The notes under the pieces: generated by a model | The model's input: the letters and a program-made list of their open reading frames with translations, nothing else | What the model was told of the DNA's origin: nothing | Databases searched by the model: none | Position numbers and translations under genes: made by a program | Shown here: in pieces, positions 16,879 to 26,174 of the stretch | Layout: the number at the start of each line of letters is the position of its first letter | Numbering within the stretch: the stretch's first letter is position 1 | NCBI RefSeq assembly: GCF_024721015.1 | Contig: NZ_JANAIF010000034.1 | Coordinates: 1 to 45,680 of the forward strand | DNA length: 45,680 nt | Reading direction: 5' to 3' | DNA from: Xenorhabdus bovienii | GTDB taxonomy: Bacteria > Pseudomonadota > Gammaproteobacteria > Enterobacterales > Enterobacteriaceae

Positions 16879-17616
16879 ATGATTTTTAATCAAAAAGAAA
16901 TGAATATAATCCAAGCCAGGGATTTCATGAATGAAATTTTGGTGTCAAAAAAAACAACAGATATTTTAAGACAGATGATACAAAAAGATACGATTATCAA
17001 AAGCCCTATTGGAACTTATGTTGGATTTGAATCTTTTATAGCACTGTTGAAAATTTGGTACAGAGCCTTTCCTAATTTGGTATATAAAGAAAATAACCTT
17101 TACGTTCATAATGAAAATATTATTATTGATTGGGAAGCAAAAGGAAAACATCTTGGTGAATTTTATTCAATTTCTGCGACAGGTAAACAGGTTACTTGCC
17201 AGGGAACAACCGAAATTGTTATGAACGATGGAAAAATCATCGATTACCATACAAAAATAAATATTCAAAATATTATTACACAACTTATAGGCTTACCCTG
17301 CTCTCCAACACTTGATATAAGAAATATCGAAATATATAAATTAATTAATCAGATATTAGGATATCAATTATCTAGCAGACAAATAGAATGCCTCTCTCTT
17401 TCTACTCTGAATACATCAATTAAAGATATAGCAAGATTATTATCTATAGAAAGCAATACTGTGAAAACGCACTTAAAAAGAGCTTTCGAAATCATCGGTA
17501 TTAGCAATAAAAAAATGCTTATGGAATTCGTTATTGAATGCCAAGCGATTGAAATTCTGGTTCGACTTGGCTTATTTTTAAGAGTCCAAACAAAAAGAAA
17601 TAATTATTTCGAATAA
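16879..17616 (+). CDS. SnoaL-like sensor domain fused to a LuxR-type HTH regulator
   Basis: 245 residues. Residues ~10-135 have the pattern of SnoaL-like/NTF2-fold ligand-binding proteins (KSPIGTYVGFESFIALLKIW, YRAFPNLVY, AKGKHLGEF, GTTEIVMNDGKI). Residues ~163-218 are a LuxR/GerE helix-turn-helix (LSSRQIECLSL, IKDIARLLSIESNTVKTHLK). Classical LuxR autoinducer and receiver domains are absent. An NTF2-fold pocket in this position suggests a regulator that binds a small aromatic or cyclic metabolite, perhaps the cluster product. It ends 134 bp before the pyrB promoter. Confidence 0.75.
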   Translation: MIFNQKEMNIIQARDFMNEILVSKKTTDILRQMIQKDTIIKSPIGTYVGFESFIALLKIWYRAFPNLVYKENNLYVHNENIIIDWEAKGKHLGEFYSISATGKQVTCQGTTEIVMNDGKIIDYHTKINIQNIITQLIGLPCSPTLDIRNIEIYKLINQILGYQLSSRQIECLSLSTLNTSIKDIARLLSIESNTVKTHLKRAFEIIGISNKKMLMEFVIECQAIEILVRLGLFLRVQTKRNNYFE

Positions 17617-17749
17617 TGGAACACCAGAGAGGGACTCAATCCAAATTGAAACCATTATCCATCTGTTCCGAGTAACGATGACTAGGTTGTATCCCTCAAT
17701 CACCAGCCTTCTCCATATCACGCAGAATAAAAATTTCTTCCGGCAAACC

Positions 17750-17777
17750 TTGCGATGAATGCTATCGTGAGTATAAT
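17750..17777 (+). promoter_or_regulatory. promoter of the pyrL-pyrB transcription unit
   Basis: TTGCGA (17750-17755) and TATAAT (17772-17777) are separated by 16 bases, and transcription would start near 17784, just ahead of the leader peptide. This is the position of the main pyrBI promoter in enterobacteria. The 186-bp gap from the regulator to pyrL has no other gene. Confidence 0.7.
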
Positions 17778-17802
17778 GCGCGACGATTTGCTGGGAGAAA
17801 AC

Positions 17803-17925
17803 ATGAAATACTGCACCACACACGATGTTACAAAGCATCAAGCTAACGAAAAACTGCCTGCTGGCAGCTTGGGCGTATTATTCTTCCCATTGCAAAACCG
17901 ATCATTGAAAAAGCCCCTCATTTGA
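17803..17925 (+). CDS. pyrL: pyrB leader peptide
   Basis: 40 codons ([10 protein letters not shown] at the start, GVLFFPLQN later, ending KKPLI). GGGAGAA lies upstream of the ATG. The stop codon falls inside the attenuator hairpin, as in the E. coli pyrBI leader: close coupling of ribosome and polymerase when UTP is low prevents the terminator from forming. The pyrimidine-rich tract for polymerase pausing (TATTATTCTTCCC) is present just before the hairpin. The sequence differs from the E. coli leader, but position and logic are the same. Confidence 0.85.
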   Translation: MKYCTTHDVTKHQANEKLPAGSLGVLFFPLQNRSLKKPLI

Positions 17926-17938
17926 GGGGCTTTTTTTT
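17912..17938 (+). terminator. UTP-sensitive attenuator of pyrB
   Basis: AGCCCCTC and GAGGGGCT form an 8-bp GC-rich stem with a four-base loop, followed by eight Ts: a textbook intrinsic terminator, overlapping the end of pyrL and 42 bp before pyrB. Confidence 0.93.
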
Positions 17939-17980
17939 GCCTGGACAGGCAGGGCTATGAGTAAAAAGAGGAACGTAAAC

Positions 17981-18922
17981 ATGGCTAATCCGTTATATCG
18001 CAAGCATATCATTTCAATTAATGATCTGAGCCGCACGGATCTGGAATTGGTATTGCAGACGGCAGCAGCATTGAAAGCCAATCCACAGACTGAATTACTG
18101 AAACACAAGGTGATCGCAAGCTGCTTTTTTGAAGCCTCTACACGCACCCGCCTCTCTTTTGAAACGGCTATTCAGCGACTCGGTGCTTCCGTTGTCGGCT
18201 TTGCTGACAGCAACAATACTTCCTTGGGTAAAAAAGGGGAAACACTGGCCGATACCATTTCTATCATCAGCCAGTATGCCGACGCGATTGTGATGCGCCA
18301 TCCACAGGAAGGTGCCGCTCGTCTTGCTTCTGAATTTTCCGGCCATATTCCTGTCATTAACGCCGGTGATGGTGCAAACCAGCACCCAACCCAGACTCTG
18401 CTCGATCTGTTCACCATTCAAGAAACCCAACACAAGCTAGATAACCTGAAAATTGCTATGGTCGGTGACTTGAAATATGGCCGGACTGTCCACTCGTTGA
18501 CGCAGGCACTGGCAAAATTCAGCGGCAACCATTTCTGCTTTATTGCCCCAGATGCCTTAGCCATGCCAAGCTATATCCTGCATATGCTGGATAAGAAACA
18601 GGTCAGTTACAGCATTCACCATAACTTTGAAGATGTCATGCCTGAACTGGATATCCTGTATATGACACGTGTGCAGAAAGAGCGTCTTGACCCTTCCGAG
18701 TACGCCAATATCAAAGCTCAGTTCGTACTGCACGCCACTGATCTGGTTAATGTCAAAGAGAACTTGAAAGTGCTGCATCCACTGCCACGTATCGATGAAA
18801 TCACCGTAGATGTCGATAAAACCCCTTATGCCTACTATTTCCAACAGGCAGGTAACGGCATTTTCGCCCGTCAGGCATTGCTGGCGCTGGTATTGAATGA
18901 AAATGTCGAAATATCGGCATGA
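17981..18922 (+). CDS. pyrB: aspartate carbamoyltransferase catalytic subunit
   Basis: 313 residues, collinear with E. coli PyrB (311). It catalyses carbamoyl phosphate + aspartate to carbamoyl-aspartate, the committed step of pyrimidine synthesis. Carbamoyl-phosphate loop [32 protein letters not shown] and HPLPR are all present. I chose ATG 17981 ([17 protein letters not shown] upstream) over the in-frame ATG at 17957. The regulatory-subunit gene pyrI, normally directly downstream, is 12.6 kb away at 31561. Confidence 0.97.
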   Translation: MANPLYRKHIISINDLSRTDLELVLQTAAALKANPQTELLKHKVIASCFFEASTRTRLSFETAIQRLGASVVGFADSNNTSLGKKGETLADTISIISQYADAIVMRHPQEGAARLASEFSGHIPVINAGDGANQHPTQTLLDLFTIQETQHKLDNLKIAMVGDLKYGRTVHSLTQALAKFSGNHFCFIAPDALAMPSYILHMLDKKQVSYSIHHNFEDVMPELDILYMTRVQKERLDPSEYANIKAQFVLHATDLVNVKENLKVLHPLPRIDEITVDVDKTPYAYYFQQAGNGIFARQALLALVLNENVEISA

Positions 18923-18956
18923 TGAAATAATTAATTAAAAAGAATATCTGGTTATT

Positions 18957-18996
18957 AATATTACGATTGAGGGAAATATCCTTTGATCGTAATATT
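18957..18996 (+). repeat. long hairpin downstream of pyrB, possible terminator
   Basis: AATATTACGAT (18957-18967) and ATCGTAATATT (18986-18996) form an 11-bp perfect stem, with further pairing AGG/CCT inside. It lies 35 bp after pyrB and is followed by ATTTATT rather than a T run. It may stop pyrB transcription now that pyrI no longer follows. The rest of 18923-19536 is AT-rich with no gene I can support. Confidence 0.45.
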
Positions 18997-19536
18997 ATTT
19001 ATTCCTTAATCTACATATCAGAAAATAATTTAAATTATTATCCATAAATAATATCCTATTCAATAATCTATTTCGTTATTACTTATCAAGATTATTTTGA
19101 TAAAAAATATAACTTGTCGTTATAATTTTAAACCCAACAATAAATTTCAAATAGACGTGTATTTGCAAGGTTTTTCTTGTTTTAATCTGCCTTTAAATTG
19201 GGGTATGATCTCCTCCTTCGATAATTTTATCGATTTAACATCATCTTAACAATGAATATTTATTGGAACTGCGTAGTCTTATTGAGGGAATATAATAGAA
19301 AATATTTATCGAGGACAATCATTCTATCTGCAATAATGTTGATGGATTTACAATCCGATATTTCCGTTTGTTCTCCGCCTGTTCCACTCAATAGTGATAA
19401 CAATAATTTTTATGGGTGTTTATTAAACACTGTTTATTTATATCTTATTTGTCCACATAAGAATGAATAAATAAAAATCATCTTTGAAATATCCAAACAT
19501 TTTGGCTGAAAATTAACAAACTGACGATATTACATC

Positions 19537-20847
19537 ATGTACAGGCAAAAAGATTATCATCAAAAATATGAACATATCTGGGTTACAGATTTTTCATACG
19601 GCTATCATAGTTCAGGATCGCAGCAACCACAGCGTTACTGTGCTCAGGCATTGATTCAGGCCAACAGCCAGCATCAAGCAATAGAACAATTATCTGACTA
19701 TATGCTAAATACATTGCGGGCGGATGAAGGCCAATATGAGAAAATCCTTCCTTTTCTGCACTATTTAGACAGTACAGAACGGCTTGAAAAAGACTTAATC
19801 CAGAACAGCAATAACCTCAGCGGAGTGCAGCCCATCATCATATTGAATGCACTGGATATCAGCGAATCGTTACCGATTGATACCGGAGAGCTGGCAATTA
19901 TACCGTATCCCTGCACTCCCTTTACCGATGAAAACGACTTCAACCGACATTGGATCAGTGAGGATACGTATGCTTTGTTGTATCAGCAAAGCCAAAATAA
20001 CAAAAAATATGCCCACTGCTATCTCGTGATAGATGCCGGTGTTTATCATAAACACGCCGGCCACTTTATTGTGCCTTCACTAATGGTATCCGGCCTGCCT
20101 TATCGTTGTCTTTTCAAGGGAGAAACCCAGATCGCCCTTGAAGATGCAGCACCTTATCTCATTGAGCTGACAGGCCATGAGGATATCGGATTTTTGCGAG
20201 ATATCTTCATCACCCATTACACGCCGGATATTGGCATTTTTATCCATAGCGATAGTACATTTGATGAGCTGTATAACCATCTGCGTAAATATCCCTACCT
20301 GAAGCAAGAACGCAGCCAAAATTGGGTGTTTTTCCGGTTCTACTACCCTCCGACACTGGATTTGACCTTAAAAGGTCTATCCCGTGGTGCGCTGGCTTCC
20401 TTTATGCGACACATCGGTGCTCTCTACGCCTTCGGTCATGAAAATAACATGATGAAAGCTGCTGTGGCGGAAAGCCTCAGAGCAACCAAACTTGAAACGG
20501 TGACAATCAACGACAGGATGAACCGAAATTATGAGCGATATATGGAGCAGAAGTTCTTCCATAAGGTTTCGGTATTTATTAAAGAGAATATCCAACAGCA
20601 AAGCCAGGTTCCTGAAGAACAACTGTCGACCTTTATTATCAAACATGCCAATTACGCTTACCTGCACGGTTTCACGCTGGAACTGACTGGGCTTTATTAT
20701 ATTATGGCGAAGTCTGTCACCGTCAAAAACGAAGCCTTCTGGAACCACTCGCTGAACACTGTCTTGTCTGAACCTTCCAATCAGGAAGCGCGCGCTTACA
20801 AACTTCTCAAGGAATGCTTTACCCCAACAACACGGAGCCAGCCATGA
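19537..20847 (+). CDS. DUF4123-domain T6SS effector adaptor/chaperone
   Basis: 436 residues. The centre (~150-270) has the DUF4123 pattern: LVIDAGVY, APYLIEL, GIFIHSDSTFDELYNHLRKY, and FFRFYYPPTLDLTL. DUF4123 proteins (Tap/TEC family) load effectors onto VgrG spikes. It overlaps the next gene by ATGA, which encodes the VasX-like effector, as expected for an adaptor/effector pair. No vgrG, hcp or sheath gene is in the window, so the module depends on a secretion system elsewhere. Confidence 0.85.
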   Translation: MYRQKDYHQKYEHIWVTDFSYGYHSSGSQQPQRYCAQALIQANSQHQAIEQLSDYMLNTLRADEGQYEKILPFLHYLDSTERLEKDLIQNSNNLSGVQPIIILNALDISESLPIDTGELAIIPYPCTPFTDENDFNRHWISEDTYALLYQQSQNNKKYAHCYLVIDAGVYHKHAGHFIVPSLMVSGLPYRCLFKGETQIALEDAAPYLIELTGHEDIGFLRDIFITHYTPDIGIFIHSDSTFDELYNHLRKYPYLKQERSQNWVFFRFYYPPTLDLTLKGLSRGALASFMRHIGALYAFGHENNMMKAAVAESLRATKLETVTINDRMNRNYERYMEQKFFHKVSVFIKENIQQQSQVPEEQLSTFIIKHANYAYLHGFTLELTGLYYIMAKSVTVKNEAFWNHSLNTVLSEPSNQEARAYKLLKECFTPTTRSQP

Positions 20848-23800
20848 CAACTTCAATGCAAGACTTGACGACAAATGCAGATCATTCGCTATCCCGGCTT
20901 GAGATGGGGAGTCCCCTTTCTCCATGCGACTCTAATATTAAGCCGCTCTACCCTGTCCGCTATGCCTATGTGAACTTTTTCGGTGAAAATCTGGTGAAAC
21001 CAGAAGCTCCTCCTGATATTCACACCTTAATGTCCGCCACGTCTCTGGAAGAAAGTAAAGGTTATGCCGCCCGTTTGATGCGTCCCGGCTGGATTTACAT
21101 TAAAGAAGAAGGCGATATGAAGCATCGCCCCAGTGGAACATCATATTTTCATATTTTTAAATATGATGTTCCAAAAGATTCTGGGAATAATGGCGAAAGC
21201 CCGCGAATCGAGCGTTTCAGGAAGTTTATATACCGCAACAGAAAAAATGCCCGTGATGGTGTGGAACCCGAGCCCGGCCTACGTGGAGAAGGATATCCTT
21301 TTCTGTTTGTATCGAAAGATGTTTCCAAAATCAGCATTGCCTACAGTGAACACCTTTGGCATCCCGATGTGATTGCCCGCATGGACAGCGATGAAACGCT
21401 GCGGCAAAAAACCATGCAGTTCATTAACCTGGATGACGATAAACAGACACATGCCATTGAAGCTACGGAAGCCAACTTCACTAGGCTGATTCAGGACTAC
21501 AAGATTCGCAAAGAGCAGTTTGCGACGGCTAAAGCCAAAATCGATGCCAAGAACTTTGAAGAGTTGGATTTAGAATCCATCAGGATTGATGAGCTGACGA
21601 CACAGTTATCCTATGAAATGGATGCGGAAAATATTGCGAAAGAGATCCGCAGTAAATTGTGCTATCAGGAAAAAGCACGGATTGTGATCCTGCATGATCC
21701 CGTTGGGCGGCAGAAAGAGATTTTGGAGGCGCATGATATTCTGACGGAATGGCAACAGCACAATGCTAAGCTTAATGCCTATCCACTGACGATTGGAATG
21801 TATGTTGATAGCCTTGTTAAGTCCCGTATGTCAGCAGCACAATACCTGAAAGTCGCAGGCTCCGTTAATCAGAGAAATGCACATAAATATTGGCCACTAA
21901 TAAGAGATGAATATCTAGAATTTGAAAAACGGCAAGAAACTTTTTCTAAACTTTTCAAAGCATTTGCCAGTGAAAAAGCCGTAACCGCTCAAGTAGGTAG
22001 TCTTGATAACTACTTCAAGTATTTCTTTTCCGTTCATAATGATAAGAAAATAATACAAGAAAGTGACTTTCAAGAAATTGACACTTTTATCGATCTTATC
22101 TCTGATATTTTTGATGGGTTACAGCACTCCATTCCATCGGAAAAAATGCTGGAAGAACTAATATCGCAATCAGTCGAAAACTCTGAGATGCAAGAAGCAC
22201 AGAGAACCTCCTCTGATGCTCCACAATCCCCAGAATCGGAAATCAATACCTCAATTTCTACCGCTTCTGATATACATGAATTTCAATATAGCTCCAATAC
22301 TTGGGAAATAGCGGCGACAGGAGTAGTAAAAATCGTCACCCATAGTTACACTGGCGAAGCTAAATCCAGACTATCGGTGGTAATGAAGCGGGTATCAGAC
22401 CGTTTTTTAAATGTCTTTGGTAGAATTTTGGGGAAAGCAGTTGCTCTAATGGAAACAGGAGTGACCAAGGCGAGAGATTTACTGACCCATTTGAGTCATT
22501 CCGCCATTCAATTTATTTCTCAGAAAATTGTTCCCGCTTTATTGAAACCATTCGGCTTTGTTATTGATTACCGTCAAGGAATTCCTCTAAGCCGTCAAGA
22601 ATTCGAATATATTCTGAAACGACTTGAGATAGAAGCCACAAAAGTACAGCATACTTCGGGTAAAAAAAGACCAAAGATGCCCAAGTTCAATCCTATATTT
22701 AAAAAGCTTCGCTACTCGGAATCTCTTTTCCGTGCACAACAACAAAAAATCTTACCCGTTAGCGACGCTGAGCAGAAATTAGAAAATTCCACCAAAAAAA
22801 TGGGAAATTCAATAAAATCTGTAGCTAGCCAAGCCAGTATAAACATCAAACTTGGTTTGATAGTTAGCCTTGATGACTCTCTCAATTTTCTCAAGGTTGG
22901 CACTAAAAAGACCTCAATATTACTGGAAAAAACGGTTCCAGGTGTTAGCTTATTCCTCAATATTAAGACAGCAAGTTCTGTTGTTATTCAATCTAAATTC
23001 AATCAAAATAATCCACTAGACCAGCATAAATACAGTGCGGCTTATGATTCAATTAAATTCAGTACAGCCCTTGTCTCATTAACAGCTGATATATTATCGG
23101 TCACTTCAACAGTAACCGAATATATGCCTAAATTATTACCCAAGTCATCTCCTGCTTTACTCTATAAACTCGATAAAATCTCAAACAAAACGGTGGCGCT
23201 AGGGAATAAAATAGCAGTAAAAACAGCCATCGGGTTAGTCAGTATTATAGGTGCTTTTATTTCTTTTATCGACGGACAAAAAGCAGGAGCAGTTGGTAAT
23301 ATTGGTGCACAATACAGCCATTATGCTATGGCACTGGGAGGTGTCGCTTTAGGTATCACAAATATTTTTGGCGTAGCATCAACACTATTACTAACTCTTA
23401 ACGTTATTGGCTGGCTATTTATCATCGGAGGTACTATTGGTCTTATGCTTTTCAATCGCTCAGACATGGAGAATCTAATTTATAATTGTTTTTGGGGAAA
23501 AGGGAATATGTACCCATTTTGGAACATGGAAACACGCCCCGATATGGATTCACAATTAAAAACTGCTAGAAAGATGAATAATGAAACCGAGCATACATTT
23601 TATATTGAACAACAAGAATTTTTAAACATATTATTTATGCCTCAACTCATCATCAATAGGACATTGATGAAGAACAATAAATACAATAATAAGTACACTT
23701 TTATTTTACCTGCATTTCAGGAAGGATGCTCTGACCTTCATTATGCATTCTACAGTCCCTTACCTAAACCTGTTAATAGCTGGGTGGCAGGTAGAACAGC

Positions 23801-24152
23801 TCCTGTTGATCGTATTCAGCAACATATGGCGTCATTTGAACAAGAAAAAATATATTATGAAAAACTGAAAGCAAAAGCAGAAGAAATTGACGGTAAACTT
23901 TATCTTTATGATGAAGAAATGACAGTAAGATTCCGTGAAGCATTTCAAAGATCTTCATCGGAGGACAAGAATGGTTCACGTCACCTTACCATCACCTTTG
24001 AGGATAAATACCCCTATCCCTATGAGGAAAGTGCCAAATTATTCTGGCACTACATACCATTCCAAGACACTGTGATACCACTACGTTATCTGGCAGGCCA
24101 AAGTCTACAAGAAACAGCCATCATAGGATTTAAAGATGAGGAGATACGATAA
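20844..24152 (+). CDS. VasX-like pore-forming T6SS effector
   Basis: 1102 residues from ATG 20844 (ATGA overlap with the adaptor). The first ~170 residues resemble the VasX N-terminal domain (LYPVRYAYVNFFGE, ARLMRPGWIYI, FVSKDVSKISIAYSEHLW). The middle is charged and helical. Hydrophobic segments cluster late: ~737-755, ~790-812 and a pair at ~827-870 (ending GWLFIIGGTIGLMLF). This layout fits a colicin-like effector that depolarises the inner membrane of rivals. The gene for the likely immunity protein starts 2 bp downstream. The family is convincing; toxicity and target are inferred. Confidence 0.8.
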   Translation: MTTSMQDLTTNADHSLSRLEMGSPLSPCDSNIKPLYPVRYAYVNFFGENLVKPEAPPDIHTLMSATSLEESKGYAARLMRPGWIYIKEEGDMKHRPSGTSYFHIFKYDVPKDSGNNGESPRIERFRKFIYRNRKNARDGVEPEPGLRGEGYPFLFVSKDVSKISIAYSEHLWHPDVIARMDSDETLRQKTMQFINLDDDKQTHAIEATEANFTRLIQDYKIRKEQFATAKAKIDAKNFEELDLESIRIDELTTQLSYEMDAENIAKEIRSKLCYQEKARIVILHDPVGRQKEILEAHDILTEWQQHNAKLNAYPLTIGMYVDSLVKSRMSAAQYLKVAGSVNQRNAHKYWPLIRDEYLEFEKRQETFSKLFKAFASEKAVTAQVGSLDNYFKYFFSVHNDKKIIQESDFQEIDTFIDLISDIFDGLQHSIPSEKMLEELISQSVENSEMQEAQRTSSDAPQSPESEINTSISTASDIHEFQYSSNTWEIAATGVVKIVTHSYTGEAKSRLSVVMKRVSDRFLNVFGRILGKAVALMETGVTKARDLLTHLSHSAIQFISQKIVPALLKPFGFVIDYRQGIPLSRQEFEYILKRLEIEATKVQHTSGKKRPKMPKFNPIFKKLRYSESLFRAQQQKILPVSDAEQKLENSTKKMGNSIKSVASQASINIKLGLIVSLDDSLNFLKVGTKKTSILLEKTVPGVSLFLNIKTASSVVIQSKFNQNNPLDQHKYSAAYDSIKFSTALVSLTADILSVTSTVTEYMPKLLPKSSPALLYKLDKISNKTVALGNKIAVKTAIGLVSIIGAFISFIDGQKAGAVGNIGAQYSHYAMALGGVALGITNIFGVASTLLLTLNVIGWLFIIGGTIGLMLFNRSDMENLIYNCFWGKGNMYPFWNMETRPDMDSQLKTARKMNNETEHTFYIEQQEFLNILFMPQLIINRTLMKNNKYNNKYTFILPAFQEGCSDLHYAFYSPLPKPVNSWVAGRTAPVDRIQQHMASFEQEKIYYEKLKAKAEEIDGKLYLYDEEMTVRFREAFQRSSSEDKNGSRHLTITFEDKYPYPYEESAKLFWHYIPFQDTVIPLRYLAGQSLQETAIIGFKDEEIR

Positions 24153-24154
24153 AA

Positions 24155-26053
24155 ATGAGTTGGTCAAAAAAATTACGTTATTCCATTCATGATATAACTC
24201 CCACTCCACTTATCGATCAGCAGGAAGAACTGATAGCGATACCATTAGAGAGAAAAAGTCAGGAAGATTTGAAAGGCTATCTGCCATTAAATAGCATTGA
24301 CGATAACCAATGTACCCTGCGCAACCAACAGCGTCTTGCCCGTGCGATACTCGTATTTCCTATGCTGATCGGTATGCTACTTGCCCTTTACGTCAGTGTT
24401 CAAAATTTTATTGAATACAGAAAAGGCAACGAAAAATTCATTATGAATATGGTAAAAATATCCAGAGAGGAATTTGGAAATGATTTTTTTCTGCGTGAAA
24501 AATTACCGGGGTATGCAGAAAAACTCCGTGCCATAGGTTATGACAATAGTATCTCATTTAAAAAGTACCTGTATTTTCGCTATAATTACTTTGAAAATGG
24601 AGTACAAACCCTTATTAACGATATTGTCCATTTTGGCCTATTAATCAGCCTTTCCTTGCTGTTTATCTATCTCTGCTTTTTCTATCCTCTGTCCCCACCC
24701 ATATTTATTGACCGCAAACGGCAATTGCTTTTCAGTTGGCATCGCGGAAAAGTATACGCCGCACGCTACCCACAGGTAGGCATTTCCCTCTTTGGTAGTA
24801 CAGGAATAAAAGCTATGGGATTGGCCTTGTATACTCTGAATGGTCACAACTCACTAGCTCGCCGGGCATTCCAGCCTTGTCTTTCCGTCCTCGCTGGCAT
24901 GATCACGAAAAAACAGCAGGATGAAGTTCTCGCTTTTATCATCAAATACTTGTTACAGGGAAAAGACGCCGTTGCTGCCACCAATTTTACACGTTTCCCA
25001 GTCCTATTATGGCGCAGGGATAAAAAACCCGCTGATTTTGATGCGCAATTAACACGTATATTGGCTGCACTCGACGCACATTCGGCAACCAGTGATGACG
25101 CCAACCCACTTGCGCACCAGAAACCGCCTTCCACTCTGGTTGAACAACAAGCCTCACTACTGACTCGGCCGATGGAAAGAAAAAACCTGAAGACACTGAA
25201 AGTGTTTTCTACCCTGAATAGTATTGATGATAACCAATGTGTCCTGCGCAGTACGCGGCCTGGCTTGCGTATCGCCCTATTCCTGTCCTATCTGATGATC
25301 AGTTCTCTCATCTTATGGAACGGTATTGACAACTTTAACTCGGTAAAAGGCTGGGAAGAACTGACTGCACGGGGAATGTTGAGCAAAGCTCGTATTCAAT
25401 ATGGTCAGGAATTCCACCTGCGCAATGATTTACCAGAATCACTGGAAGAAGAACGCTATCTCGCTAACTTGAATTTTGACAAAAATTATACCCTTCCCTT
25501 CTGGGACTACATTGAGTATCACAAAAAATTCAAGCTTAATAATTATTCTATGACTGATATCGTCATTTCTTATTTTTTTGGATTTGGCGGTTTAGCCCTG
25601 CTGTTTATCCCTCTGCTATTTCATGTCTGTTTCTTCTGGCCTCAACACCAAATTGTGATTGATCGACATCGGCGACTGATTTATAGCTGGCGTTGGGCGC
25701 AGATCTATGCGGCCTATTATCCACAGGTGAAAATCTCAGGTCAGGCAGAACCCTCGGGATTGACACTCTATGGCGTGACTCCTCGAAAAGAACTGACTTC
25801 CCATGATTTTCGGCTGCATGATGCCGATATCTCTTTATGGGGCGTGAAGAACAAAGTGACACAAACTGACATACATGCCTTCATTGTCAAATACCTGATT
25901 GAGGGAAAACAAGCGGTCAGTGAAATTGATTTTAAACCTAGCCGTTCTCTGCTTTGGCGTACCAGAAGTCGGCCTTTCGATTTTGATAAACAATTGGCAA
26001 GCGTGCTGGAAGCACTGGAAAAACTCAACAGAGAAAATCAGAAAGATAACTGA
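24155..26053 (+). CDS. internally duplicated membrane protein, probable DUF6708-like immunity to the VasX-like effector
   Basis: 632 residues made of two tandem homologous halves. Unit 1 (~1-310) and unit 2 (~325-632) share LNSIDDNQC(T/V)LR, two hydrophobic segments, a conserved block (FIDRKRQLLFSW / VIDRHRRLIYSW), YAARYPQV / YAAYYPQV, FIIKYLLQGK / FIVKYLIEGK, and an LWR...DFD.QL end. Each unit is the size of a whole immunity-type protein with two inner-membrane helices. It follows the pore-forming effector by 2 bp, the place of TsiV2-type immunity. The DUF6708 label is from memory; the duplication is directly visible. Confidence 0.75.
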   Translation: MSWSKKLRYSIHDITPTPLIDQQEELIAIPLERKSQEDLKGYLPLNSIDDNQCTLRNQQRLARAILVFPMLIGMLLALYVSVQNFIEYRKGNEKFIMNMVKISREEFGNDFFLREKLPGYAEKLRAIGYDNSISFKKYLYFRYNYFENGVQTLINDIVHFGLLISLSLLFIYLCFFYPLSPPIFIDRKRQLLFSWHRGKVYAARYPQVGISLFGSTGIKAMGLALYTLNGHNSLARRAFQPCLSVLAGMITKKQQDEVLAFIIKYLLQGKDAVAATNFTRFPVLLWRRDKKPADFDAQLTRILAALDAHSATSDDANPLAHQKPPSTLVEQQASLLTRPMERKNLKTLKVFSTLNSIDDNQCVLRSTRPGLRIALFLSYLMISSLILWNGIDNFNSVKGWEELTARGMLSKARIQYGQEFHLRNDLPESLEEERYLANLNFDKNYTLPFWDYIEYHKKFKLNNYSMTDIVISYFFGFGGLALLFIPLLFHVCFFWPQHQIVIDRHRRLIYSWRWAQIYAAYYPQVKISGQAEPSGLTLYGVTPRKELTSHDFRLHDADISLWGVKNKVTQTDIHAFIVKYLIEGKQAVSEIDFKPSRSLLWRTRSRPFDFDKQLASVLEALEKLNRENQKDN

Positions 26054-26141
26054 AACCCTCTATGGCGCAACACCCACTCCACTGATCGGCCAGCAGGCAC
26101 TCACGCTAGCCGCTCTGGACGAATCTGATAACGCCTCCTGA
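26049..26141 (+). pseudogene. relic of a third copy of the immunity-gene 5' end
   Basis: A stretch overlapping the end of the immunity gene, in another frame, encodes LYGATPTPLIGQQALTLAAL and stops at TGA 26139. This matches the immunity protein's own start (LRYSIHDITPTPLIDQQEEL). At DNA level CCCACTCCACT and CAGCAGG are shared. It has no start codon of its own. I read it as the head of another copy, deleted down to about 90 bp. Confidence 0.65.
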
Positions 26142-26157
26142 TTGGAGGCGTATTTTT
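26131..26157 (+). terminator. intrinsic terminator of the T6SS module
   Basis: ACGCCTCC and GGAGGCGT form an 8-bp GC-rich stem with loop TGATT, followed by ATTTTTC. It closes the plus-strand module and faces the convergent molybdoenzyme gene. Confidence 0.85.
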
Positions 26158-26174
26158 CATTGAACTACAAATAG

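Noticed and set aside
5469..17616. Reading the cluster as a tilivalline/pyrrolobenzodiazepine or alkylquinolone locus
   Set aside because: There are no NRPS modules, carrier proteins or PqsB/C/D-like condensing enzymes; only the anthranilate supply and activation are shared.
19252..19470. 72-codon ORF between pyrB and the T6SS module
   Set aside because: No ribosome site, no recognisable domain, composition like the surrounding AT-rich spacer.
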